Origin: CAYNRE01 sp964399535
GTDB lineage: Bacteria; Planctomycetota; Planctomycetia; Pirellulales; CAYNRE01
Direction of reading: 5' to 3'
Assembly: GCA_964399535.1 (NCBI GenBank)
Contig: CAYNRE010000071.1
Coordinates: forward strand, 186,001 to 250,000
DNA length: 64,000 bases
Position 1 is the first letter of the stretch. Each line of letters starts with the position of its first letter. A program made the position numbers and the translations under genes. Below the pieces are notes generated by a model that had not been told where the DNA came from, searched no databases, and saw only the letters and a list, made by a program, of their open reading frames with translations. This document shows, in pieces, positions 1-8,291 of this stretch.

Positions 1-663
1 GGAATCGACCGCCGCACGATCGAGGAGATCGTCCGGAGAATCGTGCTCGGCGAAGCGGGATCGCCCTCCGCCAACGGACCAAGCGCGCCGGGGAACCTGG
101 TGGTGAGCATTTCGGCCCGGCATCTGCATCTGACCGACGAGCACGTGGAAATCCTCTTCGGCGCGGGGCATCGGCTAACGCCGGCCAAACCGCTGTATCA
201 AGACGGCTTCTACGCCGCGGAAGAGACGGTGATGGTGGTTGGCCCTCGGCGGCGGATGCTGCCCAGCGTGCGAGTTTTAGGGCCGACACGGCCGGCGAGC
301 CAGGTCGAGTTGGCCTTTACCGACGCGATTTCGCTGGGGCTCGACCTGCCGGTTCGGGCCAGCGGCAAGATCGAGGGCACGCCCGGCTGCGTGCTGGTGG
401 GGCCCCGAGGGGTGGTGGAGCTAGACCAGGGGGTGATTCGCGCCGAGCGGCACGTACACATGAGCCTGGCCGACGCGGCCTACTACGGGGTGAAAAACGG
501 CGATCGGATGAACCTGCGGATTCAATCGAGTTGCCCCCTGGTGCTCGAAGGATTGCTGGTGCGGGCCGACGCCACGAGCAAGCTCGAGGTACACCTGGAT
601 ACCGACGAGGGGAACGCGGCCGATCTGGACCATGCCACCCGGGTCGAACTCCTGCGGCCGTAA
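1..663 (+). CDS. pduL: PduL-type phosphate acyltransferase, 5' end cut by window edge
   Basis: Converts acyl-CoA plus phosphate to acyl-phosphate and CoA, regenerating CoA inside a microcompartment. The visible reading frame is open from base 1, so a GTG at 43 is probably an internal codon. The residues before it (GIDRRTIEEIVRRIVLG) form an amphipathic helix of the kind that acts as an N-terminal encapsulation peptide in PduL proteins. Family motifs seen: SARHLHLT, the paired histidines of HVHMS, and HLDTDEGNA near the end; these His residues are the expected metal ligands. The two-domain PduL length (about 210-220 residues) fits if only a few N-terminal residues are missing. It heads the visible part of a shell-protein operon. 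A regulator or sugar kinase may lie further left, outside the window. Confidence 0.93.
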   Translation, partial: GIDRRTIEEIVRRIVLGEAGSPSANGPSAPGNLVVSISARHLHLTDEHVEILFGAGHRLTPAKPLYQDGFYAAEETVMVVGPRRRMLPSVRVLGPTRPASQVELAFTDAISLGLDLPVRASGKIEGTPGCVLVGPRGVVELDQGVIRAERHVHMSLADAAYYGVKNGDRMNLRIQSSCPLVLEGLLVRADATSKLEVHLDTDEGNAADLDHATRVELLRP

Positions 664-890
664 GCCGGAGTTTTACCGGCCCCCGCGCAGGTGCCAAGCG
701 AGCGCGACGAGACAACGAAAGCAGATCGCCGAGAACCACGGATCGAACCAATTAGAGAGAGAATACTGGCCAGGGCGAAGCAGGAGGCGCACGCCTGAAG
801 CCGTGGGCCCCCGGGGCCGGAGTAGCCGAGCCAGCGCGGGGCCTTAAGCGAACGAATCGAACCCCTTCCTTTTCGAGAGGAGACTGCGAG

Positions 891-1199
891 ATGGCGAATG
901 TGATGGAGGCGCTGGGCATGATCGAGACCAAGGGCTTCGTGGCCCTGGTCGAGGCCAGCGACGCGATGATGAAGGCCGCCAATGTCGATTTCATCGGCTG
1001 GCAAAAGGTGGGCAGCGGCCTGGTCACGGCGTTTGTGACCGGCGACGTGGCCGCGGTCAAGGCCGCCACCGATGCCGGGGCCGCCGCGGCGGGCCGGATC
1101 GGCGAAGTGGTCAGCGTGCAGGTAATTGCCCGGCCGCATGAAGACGTGCGCAACGTGCTGCCCAGCGTGCGCGTGAAGGTGGCCGGCGGCAGCGACTGA
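891..1199 (+). CDS. BMC-H hexameric microcompartment shell protein (first copy)
   Basis: Single BMC (Pfam00936-type) domain of 102 residues, forming hexameric tiles of the shell facets. The opening EALGMIETKGFVALVEASD is the classic BMC signature, and the pore loop region reads KVGSGLV. A short C-terminal tail (VLPSVRVKVAGGSD) follows the domain. A purine-rich GAGAGGAG lies just ahead of the ATG at 891. It sits 227 bp after pduL and 85 bp before a second BMC-H gene. The two copies differ around the pore, so they could form tiles with different metabolite selectivity; that last point is inference. Confidence 0.96.
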   Translation: MANVMEALGMIETKGFVALVEASDAMMKAANVDFIGWQKVGSGLVTAFVTGDVAAVKAATDAGAAAAGRIGEVVSVQVIARPHEDVRNVLPSVRVKVAGGSD

Positions 1200-1284
1200 G
1201 CCCGGCGCCGGCCCGCGGGCCAGGCTGCCGAGCGACCGTCGCCGAATTCCCATAACAACTTTCCCGAAAGGCTGTGAAGTCATC

Positions 1285-1554
1285 ATGCAAGACGCGATTG
1301 GCTTGTTGGAAACCCGGGGCCTGGTGGCCTCGATCGAAGCGACCGACGCCATGGCCAAGGCGGCCAACGTGCGGATTCTGAAGCAGGTGCAAATCGGCGG
1401 GGCCTACGTAACCACCGTGGTTCGCGGCGACGTCGGCAGCGTGCGGGCGGCGGTGGAAGCCGGCGCGGCGGCTGCTTCGCAAGTGGGCGAGCTCGTGGCC
1501 AGCCATGTCATTCCTCGGCCGGCCGAGGGGTTGCACGACGCTTACCTGTCGTAG
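1285..1554 (+). CDS. BMC-H hexameric microcompartment shell protein (second copy)
   Basis: A second single-domain BMC-H tile, 89 residues, shorter than its neighbour because it lacks the C-terminal tail. The signature AIGLLETRGLVASIEATDAM is at the N-terminus and the pore region reads QIGGAYVTT rather than the KVGSG of the first copy. An AAAGG precedes the ATG by about 10 bases. Paired with the upstream BMC-H and three BMC-P genes, and with no tandem-domain (BMC-T) gene seen in the window, this matches the shell composition known for the Planctomycetes/Verrucomicrobia microcompartment class. Confidence 0.96.
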   Translation: MQDAIGLLETRGLVASIEATDAMAKAANVRILKQVQIGGAYVTTVVRGDVGSVRAAVEAGAAAASQVGELVASHVIPRPAEGLHDAYLS

Positions 1555-1594
1555 CCCGCGGAAGGCCACGGACGCTTAGCCGAAGGATCGCGCG

Positions 1595-2791
1595 GTGAAG
1601 ATTCTGGTAGCCAACCTGGGTTCGACCAGCTTCAAGTATCGCTTGCTGGATATGTCCGACGAGCGGCAGTTGGCCCGCGGCGGCACCGAACGCATCGGTG
1701 CGGCCGAGAGCCGGTCGTTCGTCGAGATGGGGGGCACGCGGTACGAGGAGCAAATCGCGGTGGCCGATCACGCAGTGGCGGTGCGCCGCTGTTTGGATCA
1801 GCTTACCAACCCCCAGCGGGGCTGCCTGGCCCATGCCGGCGAGGTGGCCGCCATCGGCTTCAAGGCGGTTCACGGTGGACCCTTCAGCGGGGTTCAGCGG
1901 GTAACGCCCGAAGTACTGGCGGCCATGGAAAGCATGAACGCGGTCGCCCCGGCCCATAACCCGCCCTACGTGGCGGCCATGAGGCTGCTGGCCGAGCGGT
2001 TGCCCGAAATCCCGCTCGTGGCCGCGTTCGAAACCGGCTTTCATCGCACGATCAGCGAAGCCCAGCGAACCTATGCCATTCCCTACGAGTGGACGGAGAA
2101 ATTCGCGGTGCGGCGGTGGGGGTTCCACGGGGCCAGCCATGCCTACATTGCCGCCCGAACGCGGCAACTGCTGGACCGGCCCGGGCTGCGGATCGTTTCC
2201 TGTCACCTGGGCGGATCCAGTTCGCTGTGTGCCATCCGCGACGGGCAGAGCCAGGCGACCAGCCTGGGAATGAGCCCGCAGTCGGGGTTGCCGCACAACA
2301 ACCGGGTGGGCGACTTCGACCCGTTTGCGCTGCCGGTGCTGATGCGCGAGACCGGTTTGAGCTTGGAGCAGGTGCTGGACAGGCTGGCCAACCAGGGAGG
2401 CTTACTTGGAATCAGCGGCACCAGCGGCGACGTGCGCGATTTAGAGCACGCGGCCGCCGCCGGCGACGCCCGAGCCCGCTTGGCGCTCGACGTGTTCGTG
2501 GCCGCGATTCGCCATTACCTGGGGGCCTACCTGGTCGAGCTGGGCGGGGCCGATGCCGTCGTGTTTACGGGGGGCATCGGCGAAAACAGCGCGACGGTGC
2601 GGAGCGCGGTTTGCCGGGGCCTGGGCCCGCTGGGAATCGAGCTGGACGAAGCGCGTAACGCCGCCGCCCGCGGCGAAGCCACGCTGCACGGACCGGCGAG
2701 CCGAGTCGAGCTTTGGATCATGCCCACCAACGAAGAGCTGATCGTGGCCCGCGCCGCCCGCGATTTGCTCGCGGGGCAAAGGACCGATTAA
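1595..2791 (+). CDS. ackA: Acetate/propionate-type kinase of the microcompartment operon
   Basis: ASKHA-fold carboxylate kinase of 398 residues, the normal AckA length. It uses acyl-phosphate from PduL plus ADP to yield a carboxylate and ATP. Motifs: N-terminal VANLGSTSFKYRL (phosphate-1 region, usually NAGSSSxKF in AckA), the HGGPF and HNPP stretches, WGFHGASHAYIA, CHLGGSSS, and FTGGIGENS in the nucleotide-binding part. The start is GTG at 1595. In this setting the natural acyl group may be lactyl or propionyl rather than acetyl; that is inferred from the aldolase and aldehyde dehydrogenase in the same operon. No encapsulation-like extension is visible, so it may act in the cytosol on exported acyl-phosphate, or enter without a tag. 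Confidence 0.93.
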   Translation: MKILVANLGSTSFKYRLLDMSDERQLARGGTERIGAAESRSFVEMGGTRYEEQIAVADHAVAVRRCLDQLTNPQRGCLAHAGEVAAIGFKAVHGGPFSGVQRVTPEVLAAMESMNAVAPAHNPPYVAAMRLLAERLPEIPLVAAFETGFHRTISEAQRTYAIPYEWTEKFAVRRWGFHGASHAYIAARTRQLLDRPGLRIVSCHLGGSSSLCAIRDGQSQATSLGMSPQSGLPHNNRVGDFDPFALPVLMRETGLSLEQVLDRLANQGGLLGISGTSGDVRDLEHAAAAGDARARLALDVFVAAIRHYLGAYLVELGGADAVVFTGGIGENSATVRSAVCRGLGPLGIELDEARNAAARGEATLHGPASRVELWIMPTNEELIVARAARDLLAGQRTD

Positions 2792-2834
2792 GGCCGTTGG
2801 CGCCGCGCTCGCGCGGCGCAGGAGAGAGCGAACC

Positions 2835-3155
2835 ATGTTTGTCGCCAAAGTAACCGGCAGCGTCGTTTCAACGCAAAAGGTGGACTCGATGCGCGGGCAC
2901 AAGCTGCTGGTGGTCGAGCCCTACCGAGTCGACGAGCAAGACCCCAGAGGGCTGAAGAGCACGGGGCGAACCTTTGTGGCGGTCGACACGCTCGGCTCGG
3001 GCTTGGGTGACCTGGTGCTGATTACCCAGGGATCGAGCGCCCGACTGACGCCCGAGACCAAGCAATTGCCGGTCGACTGCGTGGTGATCGGCATTGTGGA
3101 CAGCATGCACCTGGGCTCGCAGCACGTGTACCGCCGAGTGCACGACGGCGGATAG
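2835..3155 (+). CDS. BMC-P pentameric vertex protein (EutN/CcmL family), first copy
   Basis: A 106-residue EutN/CcmL-family protein that caps the twelve vertices of the shell as a pentamer. Family features: N-terminal AKVTGSVVSTQKVDSMRG, then KLLVVEPYRV, FVAVDTLGSGLGDLVLITQGSSAR in the middle, and VVIGIVDSM near the end. It has an insertion after the first strand pair (DEQDPRGLKSTGRT) compared with the two shorter copies downstream. It is preceded by AGGAGAG about 10 bases before the ATG. It lies 43 bp after ackA and 134 bp before the aldehyde dehydrogenase. Confidence 0.95.
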   Translation: MFVAKVTGSVVSTQKVDSMRGHKLLVVEPYRVDEQDPRGLKSTGRTFVAVDTLGSGLGDLVLITQGSSARLTPETKQLPVDCVVIGIVDSMHLGSQHVYRRVHDGG

Positions 3156-3289
3156 CGCCGGCCGCTGGGCCGCCCAGACGGAAACCCTGAAACCGAGACG
3201 CCGAGCACGGGCCCGGCCCGTGCCCCGCACGCCAAGAAACCGACGACCCGCCTGACGAAACCATCCTTTAGCCTTCATCTGAACGAGCC

Positions 3290-4732
3290 ATGCAAGCCAC
3301 GGAAACCTTGATTCGTAGCGTCGTGTCCGAGGTGCTGGCCAAACTGGGCAACCAGTTGCCGGTTACCCCCGCCTCGCGCTTGACCGGTCGGCACGGGGTG
3401 TTTACTTGCGTCGACCAGGCCGTGCAGGCCGCAACCGAAGCCTTTCACCAGCTGAGCGAGCGCACGCTGGAAGACCGCAAGCGAATCATCGACCACATTC
3501 GCCGCATCTCGATCGAGCAATGCGTCGAGTTAGGCACGATGGAAATGGAAGAAACCCGCATCGGCCGGCTGGTGCACAAGCACGAGAAACTGCGCACGCT
3601 GGGAGAGCGGACCCCCGGGGTCGAGTTCCTGCGAAGCGAGGTGTTCAGCGGCGATCATGGGTTGGCGGTCATCGAACACGCCCCCTTTGGCGTGATCGGA
3701 GCCATTACGCCGGTTACGCATTCACTGCCCACCATTACGGGTAACGCCGTGAGCATGATCGCCGGCGGCAACACGCTGGTGGTCAACCCGCACCCGAGCG
3801 GCAAGCGCGTGGCCGCCGAGGGAGTGCGGCGGTTCAACGAAGCGATTTACCGCGACTTGGGCATCGACAACCTGATTTGCGTTATTGCCGAGCCCACTTT
3901 GGAAACGGCCGACCAAATCTTCCGACACCGCGGCATCAAACTGATTTGCGTCACGGGGGGCCCGGCCGTGGCCCGGGCAGCCATGAACAGCGGCAAGCGG
4001 GCCATCGTGGCGGGGCCCGGCAACCCGCCCGTGGTGGTCGACGAAACAGCCGACCTGGACCGGGCGGCGCGCAACATCATTCAAGGCTGCGCCTACGACA
4101 ACAACCTGCTCTGCATTGCCGAGAAAGAGGTGTTCGTTGTCAGTTCGGTGTTCGATGCCATGCTGGCCGCCATGGAGCGCGCCGGGGCCGCCAGGCTCAA
4201 TGCCCGCGAGGTCGACGCCCTGACCCGGGTCGCCATTACCCAGGTGGGCGAGGGAGACCACAAGCACGACGCTCCGCACAAAGACTTCCTGGGGCAAGAC
4301 GCCGCGAAGCTGGCCCGGGGGATCGGCAAACCGGTCCCGGCCCAGACCGAGGTGCTGTTCGGCGAAACCGACGAGCAAAATCCGTTCGTGCCGGTGGAGC
4401 AGATGATGCCCTTTCTGCCCTTTGTGCGTTGCCGAGACGTGGACGACGCGATCGCCAAGGCCAAGCACTACGAGCATGGATTTCGCCACACCAGCATCAT
4501 TCACTCGAACAACGTGCGAAATATGACCCGAATGGGGCGCACGATGGATACCACGCTGTTCGTGAAAAACGGCCCTTGCATGGCCGCCTTGGGGCTGGGG
4601 GGCGAGGGGTACCTGTCGTTCTCGATCGCCACGCCCACCGGCGAAGGCGTGACCACGCCGCTGACCTTCACCCGTGAGCGGCGCTGTTCGTTGATCGACG
4701 ACCTGCGAATTCTGGGAAGCCCCAAGGCCTAG
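3290..4732 (+). CDS. CoA-acylating aldehyde dehydrogenase (EutE/PduP family) with N-terminal encapsulation helix
   Basis: NAD-dependent oxidation of an aldehyde to acyl-CoA, the core oxidative step in the compartment lumen; in this BMC class the substrate is thought to be lactaldehyde. Length 480 fits EutE/PduP. Residues 1-20 (MQATETLIRSVVSEVLAKLG) form an amphipathic helix followed by a short linker, the usual layout of an encapsulation peptide. The catalytic cysteine is probably Cys275 in YDNNLLCIAEKE. Cofactor-binding stretches FGVIGAITP, NPHPSGKRV and VTGGPAVARAAM are intact. Near the C-terminus GGEGYLSFSIATPTGEG matches the family. The start at 3290 keeps the helix in full. The stop is 56 bp before the next shell gene. 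Confidence 0.95.
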   Translation: MQATETLIRSVVSEVLAKLGNQLPVTPASRLTGRHGVFTCVDQAVQAATEAFHQLSERTLEDRKRIIDHIRRISIEQCVELGTMEMEETRIGRLVHKHEKLRTLGERTPGVEFLRSEVFSGDHGLAVIEHAPFGVIGAITPVTHSLPTITGNAVSMIAGGNTLVVNPHPSGKRVAAEGVRRFNEAIYRDLGIDNLICVIAEPTLETADQIFRHRGIKLICVTGGPAVARAAMNSGKRAIVAGPGNPPVVVDETADLDRAARNIIQGCAYDNNLLCIAEKEVFVVSSVFDAMLAAMERAGAARLNAREVDALTRVAITQVGEGDHKHDAPHKDFLGQDAAKLARGIGKPVPAQTEVLFGETDEQNPFVPVEQMMPFLPFVRCRDVDDAIAKAKHYEHGFRHTSIIHSNNVRNMTRMGRTMDTTLFVKNGPCMAALGLGGEGYLSFSIATPTGEGVTTPLTFTRERRCSLIDDLRILGSPKA

Positions 4733-4788
4733 TGCGACGAGACCCTGGGAGCGGCGCTCGCGGGCGGTGCTCCCGAGAAGGATGTGCG

Positions 4789-5049
4789 ATGCAGATTGCC
4801 CGGGTAGTCGGAACCGCCACGGCCACGGTGAAACACCACTCGCTCGCGGGCGCAAAGCTGCTGGTGGTGCAGCCGCTGCTGGCCGATCGCGTTCGTGCCG
4901 ACGGCGACCCGGTGCTGGCGATCGATGAGCTGGGCGCGGGGGCGGGCGACACGGTGCTCCTGAATACCGACGGCAACGAAGTTCAGCAATTGCTTGGCGA
5001 CGAGCGCACTCCCGCCCGATACAGCGTGATGGGAATCGTGGACGAATGA
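4789..5049 (+). CDS. BMC-P pentameric vertex protein (EutN/CcmL family), second copy
   Basis: An 86-residue EutN/CcmL protein: QIARVVGTATATVKHHSLAG, KLLVVQPL, VLAIDELGAGAGDTVLLNTDG and YSVMGIVDE are the four expected blocks. The frame is open upstream to a GTG at 4732, but that start would overlap the previous stop and add residues foreign to the family. The ATG at 4789 sits 5-6 bases after GAGAAGGA and gives the standard N-terminus, so it is preferred. The stop overlaps the start of the next gene by four bases (ATGA), which suggests translational coupling with the cysteine-rich protein. Confidence 0.94.
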   Translation: MQIARVVGTATATVKHHSLAGAKLLVVQPLLADRVRADGDPVLAIDELGAGAGDTVLLNTDGNEVQQLLGDERTPARYSVMGIVDE

Positions 5050-5822
5050 GCGTCTCGGTCGAGGAAATTACCCGGTTGGTGCTCGAAGCGCTTACGCGTC
5101 AGGGGCTGGCGGCTGCGCGGCCCACGGCCGAGTTGGCCCAGCTCACGAGGGCGCAGCCCGAGCCGGCGCAACCCAAGCCAAGTGGCTGCTCGTGCGGATG
5201 TGGGGGGGAGCCAAAACCCACTGGCGCCGCGGCCGAGCCCGGTACCTTGCGCCTGGAAGCCCGGCTCATTACCCAGGCCGATTTGGCTAGCAAGCTCAAC
5301 GGAGTCCGCCGCTTGGAAGTGTTGCCCCGGACCGTGGTTACACCAGCCGCGATGGATTGGCTGCGCGAGCGCGAGGTACGGCTGGTGCGCACTGCCCAGC
5401 AAGGCGCGGCGCCCGGCGGCGGCCGAGCACCGGTGCTGCTGGCCAGCGCGGGCGGAGAAACCGACCTGAAGCGGCTGGCCGCGAGCGCCAAGCAACAGAA
5501 CCTGACGACCGCGGTGCTAAGCACTCCGGCTGACCAGTTGACCTTGGCCTTGGGCGAGCGTCTGGCCGACTCGGGTTTGGCTCTCGTGATCAGCGACCGA
5601 CCCCAGGCCGTGGCCTGTCAACTGAATCGGCACGGCAGCCTGCGGGCCGCCGTGGTCGACTCGGCCGAGGAATGGGCCCGCCTGGTCGAACAGTTCGATC
5701 CGAACGTGGCGGTCTGGGGGCCGGGGCGGGTGCCGGGACGCCAGGCGCTAGACTTGCTCCGGGAACTGGTTCGCAGGCAGCCGGCCGCTTCGCAGCCGGG
5801 CTGCGGTTGCCGGCCTCGATAA
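5046..5822 (+). CDS. Microcompartment-operon protein of unknown function, Cys-rich, with N-terminal helix
   Basis: 258 residues; I do not recognise an enzyme family with certainty. Residues 3-22 (VSVEEITRLVLEALTRQGLA) form an amphipathic helix like the encapsulation helices of PduL and the aldehyde dehydrogenase. After a Pro/Ala/Gln linker comes Cys48-Ser-Cys50-Gly-Cys52, and the protein ends with Cys253-Gly-Cys255, so five cysteines sit in two CxC-type clusters. Residues 74-116 (LITQADLASKLN...TPAAMDWLREREVRLVR) resemble a small module found in other microcompartment-associated proteins. The C-terminal half looks alpha/beta with a RpiB/Rossmann-like flavour. It overlaps the preceding BMC-P gene by 4 bp and lies 33 bp before the next. 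Likely a lumen protein; metal or Fe-S binding is inference only. Confidence 0.75.
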   Translation: MSVSVEEITRLVLEALTRQGLAAARPTAELAQLTRAQPEPAQPKPSGCSCGCGGEPKPTGAAAEPGTLRLEARLITQADLASKLNGVRRLEVLPRTVVTPAAMDWLREREVRLVRTAQQGAAPGGGRAPVLLASAGGETDLKRLAASAKQQNLTTAVLSTPADQLTLALGERLADSGLALVISDRPQAVACQLNRHGSLRAAVVDSAEEWARLVEQFDPNVAVWGPGRVPGRQALDLLRELVRRQPAASQPGCGCRPR

Positions 5823-5855
5823 TCGAAGAACCGTTCACAAAAAGGCACGACGTTC

Positions 5856-6146
5856 ATGCGAATCGCCGAAGTCATTGGCACGCTCACGCTGGCCAAGGCG
5901 CATCCCTCGCTCAAGGCGGCGCGGTTTCCGCTGGCGGTGCCGCTTTCGCTGGCCAACCTGACCGGCACGGGTGGGGCGCGCGCCGAGGCGATGGTGGTGT
6001 ACGACGACCTGGGCGCGGGGGTGGGTTGCCGGATCGCGGTGAGCGAGGGGCGCGAGGCGGCTCAGCCTTTCGACCCCGAAGGCAAACCGATCGACGCCTA
6101 CAACGCAGCCATTCTCGATGAGGTGAGCACGGCCCCCATTCAATAA
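5856..6146 (+). CDS. BMC-P pentameric vertex protein (EutN/CcmL family), third copy
   Basis: A 96-residue EutN/CcmL-family vertex protein. RIAEVIGTLTLAKAHPSLKA, FPLAVPLSL, AMVVYDDLGAGVGCRIAVSEG and AAILDEVS are the conserved blocks. It differs from the other two copies in the second block and in having FDPEGKPIDAYNAAILD near the end. Three BMC-P genes plus two BMC-H genes complete the shell set visible here. About 137 bp separate it from the aldolase gene, room for an internal promoter, although I see no convincing motif. Confidence 0.92.
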   Translation: MRIAEVIGTLTLAKAHPSLKAARFPLAVPLSLANLTGTGGARAEAMVVYDDLGAGVGCRIAVSEGREAAQPFDPEGKPIDAYNAAILDEVSTAPIQ

Positions 6147-6283
6147 TCAAACCGGTCCCGCGGCGCCACCGGCAACCGGGGGCATGGCGGGGCCAACCAA
6201 ATTACCACGGCCGGCCACACGAACGGCGGGCCGGCCCAAACACTTGATCACTGAACTTTAGCCGAACGAGCGACGGACCAAAC

Positions 6284-7249
6284 ATGGCGACCAATCTGCA
6301 CAAACTGAAGCAAGACATCTGCGAAATTGGCCGGCGGCTCTACCAGAAGGGTTTCGCCGCGGCCAACGACGGCAACATCAGCATTCGCCTGGGCGAGAAC
6401 GAGGTGCTCTGCTCGCCCACCATGATCTGCAAAGGCTTCATGAAGCCCGACGACCTGTGCACGGTCGACATGGAGGGCAAGCAGCTTTCGGGGCGGCGAA
6501 AGCGTACGAGTGAGGTGCTGTTGCACCTGGCGATTATGAAGGAACGGCCCGAGGTCAAGAGCGTGGTGCACTGCCACCCGCCCCATGCCACGGCCTTCGC
6601 GATTGCCCGAGAACCGATTCCGCAGTGCGTGCTGCCCGAAGTCGAGGTGTTTCTGGGCGACGTGCCCATTACCAAATACGAAACGCCCGGCGGGCAGAAA
6701 TTCGCCGATACGGTGCTGCCGTTCGTGAAGAAGACGAACATTATCATCCTGGCCAACCACGGCACGGTGAGCTACGGCGAAACCGTCGAGCAGGCCTATT
6801 GGTGGACCGAAATTCTCGACGCCTATTGCCGGATGCTGATGATGGCCCGGTCGCTAGGGCGGGTGAACTACTTCAACGAAGCGCAGGAGCGCGAGCTGTT
6901 GGATCTGAAGCAGAAATGGGGCTGGTCCGACGCGCGGTTTTCGAAGGAGATGGAGAACTGCGACATTTGCGCCAACGACGTGTTTCGCGACAGTTGGCAG
7001 CACAGTGGCGTCGAGCGGCGGGCTTTTGCGCCCCCGCCGCCCATGCCCGCCCGGGGCGGAGCGGCTGCGCCGGCGGCGGGAGGTTCGGCCACGGCTTGTT
7101 CAGCGGCGGTTTCGTCAGCGGCGGTTACGTCAGCGACGGTTTCGTCAGCGGCGGATTCGTCAGCGACTGTGGCGCCCCCGGCCGACACCGAAGCCCTGGT
7201 GCAACTGATTACCGACCGGGTGATGGCCGCCCTGTCGGCCCGGACGTAG
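6284..7249 (+). CDS. Class II aldolase (L-fuculose-phosphate aldolase type) with C-terminal encapsulation helix
   Basis: Zinc-dependent cleavage of a ketose-1-phosphate to dihydroxyacetone phosphate and lactaldehyde. The catalytic domain covers residues 1-235. The expected active-site set is in place: Glu77 in TSEVLLH, His96 and His98 in VHCHPPH, and His159 in ANHGTVS, at the same spacing as in fuculose-1-phosphate aldolase. Residues 248-300 form an Ala/Ser/Thr/Pro linker encoded by a tandem DNA repeat. The last 20 residues (TEALVQLITDRVMAALSA) form an amphipathic helix, the expected encapsulation peptide. At 321 residues it is roughly 100 longer than the E. coli enzyme, entirely because of this tail. 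The next gene starts 16 bp downstream. Confidence 0.94.
   Translation: MATNLHKLKQDICEIGRRLYQKGFAAANDGNISIRLGENEVLCSPTMICKGFMKPDDLCTVDMEGKQLSGRRKRTSEVLLHLAIMKERPEVKSVVHCHPPHATAFAIAREPIPQCVLPEVEVFLGDVPITKYETPGGQKFADTVLPFVKKTNIIILANHGTVSYGETVEQAYWWTEILDAYCRMLMMARSLGRVNYFNEAQERELLDLKQKWGWSDARFSKEMENCDICANDVFRDSWQHSGVERRAFAPPPPMPARGGAAAPAAGGSATACSAAVSSAAVTSATVSSAADSSATVAPPADTEALVQLITDRVMAALSART
7095..7171 (+). repeat. Short tandem repeat encoding the aldolase linker
   Basis: About five imperfect 15 bp units of the form TCGTCAGCGGCGGTT lie in frame in the aldolase gene. They encode alternating Ala-Val/Thr-Ser-Ser units (SAAVSSAAVTSATVSSAADSS). The repeat separates the catalytic domain from the terminal helix, so its copy number could set linker length without affecting either end. 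Confidence 0.8.
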
Positions 7250-7264
7250 AGGAAACCCAACTCC

Positions 7265-8206
7265 ATGAAAGTCAGCATTGTTGGCGGCGGCGGCCTGGTG
7301 GGCTCGTCGACGGCGTTCGCCTTGCAAATGGGGGGCGTCGTTCGGGAAATCGCCTTGATCGACGCCAACGCGGAGATGGCCCGAGGGCAGGCCCTGGACC
7401 TGCTGCATGGCAGCAGCCTGGTGGCCGACCAGACCATTGTGGCGGGAGGCTATGAACACGTGGCCACGAGCGACGTGATTTGCATTACCGCGGGGCTGCG
7501 GCGCAAGCCAGACGAGAGCCGACTGGACCTAATCAATCGCAACGTCGACTTGTACCTGGGAATTCTCGATCAGGTGCGCCAGGCGGGGCTGCGCCCCGAG
7601 ACGATTGTTCACGTGGTATCGAACCCGGTCGACGTGCTCACGTATTTGACGACCCGGGTTCTTTCAATCGCCCCCGAGCGAGTGATTGGGCTTGGCACCC
7701 AGCTCGACACGGCCCGGTTTCGCAGCCTGATCGCGGCTCGGCTCGGTATGGCGCCCCGGCAAGTGGCGGCGCTGATCTTGGGCGAGCATGGCGACAGCAT
7801 GGTGCCCATCTGGTCGAGCGCCACGGCGGCCGGACTGCCGCTAGACAAGTACCCCGGCTGGACGCCCAACCTGGCCCAAGAACTCTTTACCCGCACCCAG
7901 GGCTCGGGCGCCGAAGTGATCAAAGGCAAGGGGGGAGCGGGGTTCGCCGTGGGGCTGGCCATTCGCGAAGTGATCGAGGCAATCGCGCTCGACCGGCGCG
8001 CGGTGCTACCGGTTTCGACCCTGCAGAACGGGCGGTACGGGGTGCGCGAGGTAGCGCTGAGCGTGCCCACCGTGGTGGGCCGGGCCGGGGTGCTTGGCAC
8101 ACACGAGATCGAGCTTTGGCCGAAAGAAACGCAGGCCCTGCGGCGCAGCGCCCAGGTCTTGCGACAGACGATCGAGACCGTACTGAGCCGGTTGAAACTG
8201 AAGTAG
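7265..8206 (+). CDS. Lactate/malate dehydrogenase family enzyme of the microcompartment operon
   Basis: NAD-dependent 2-hydroxyacid dehydrogenase, 313 residues, normal for the family. The Rossmann motif is GGGGLVG (7-13), with Asp33 as the acidic NAD-ribose ligand. Catalytic residues are intact: Arg86, Asp148, Arg151 and His175 in GEHGDSMVP. The specificity-loop position that is Gln in lactate dehydrogenases and Arg in malate dehydrogenases is Arg80 (AGLRRKP), which points to malate or a dicarboxylate rather than lactate. In the operon it would balance NAD/NADH, but no terminal encapsulation helix is visible. The family assignment is secure. The substrate is uncertain, because a single loop residue can be overridden by the context. 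Confidence 0.9.
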   Translation: MKVSIVGGGGLVGSSTAFALQMGGVVREIALIDANAEMARGQALDLLHGSSLVADQTIVAGGYEHVATSDVICITAGLRRKPDESRLDLINRNVDLYLGILDQVRQAGLRPETIVHVVSNPVDVLTYLTTRVLSIAPERVIGLGTQLDTARFRSLIAARLGMAPRQVAALILGEHGDSMVPIWSSATAAGLPLDKYPGWTPNLAQELFTRTQGSGAEVIKGKGGAGFAVGLAIREVIEAIALDRRAVLPVSTLQNGRYGVREVALSVPTVVGRAGVLGTHEIELWPKETQALRRSAQVLRQTIETVLSRLKLK

Positions 8207-8291
8207 CCCCCACCCGGTGCCGCGACAGCCCCTGGCCCGGCGGAACCGAAGACGAGCCGCGGCCAGTCGCAGAGCGGCGGAAGCAGCAGCC

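Noticed and set aside
3722..4855. A 377-residue minus-strand open frame
   Set aside because: Antisense to the aldehyde dehydrogenase; no motif recognised.
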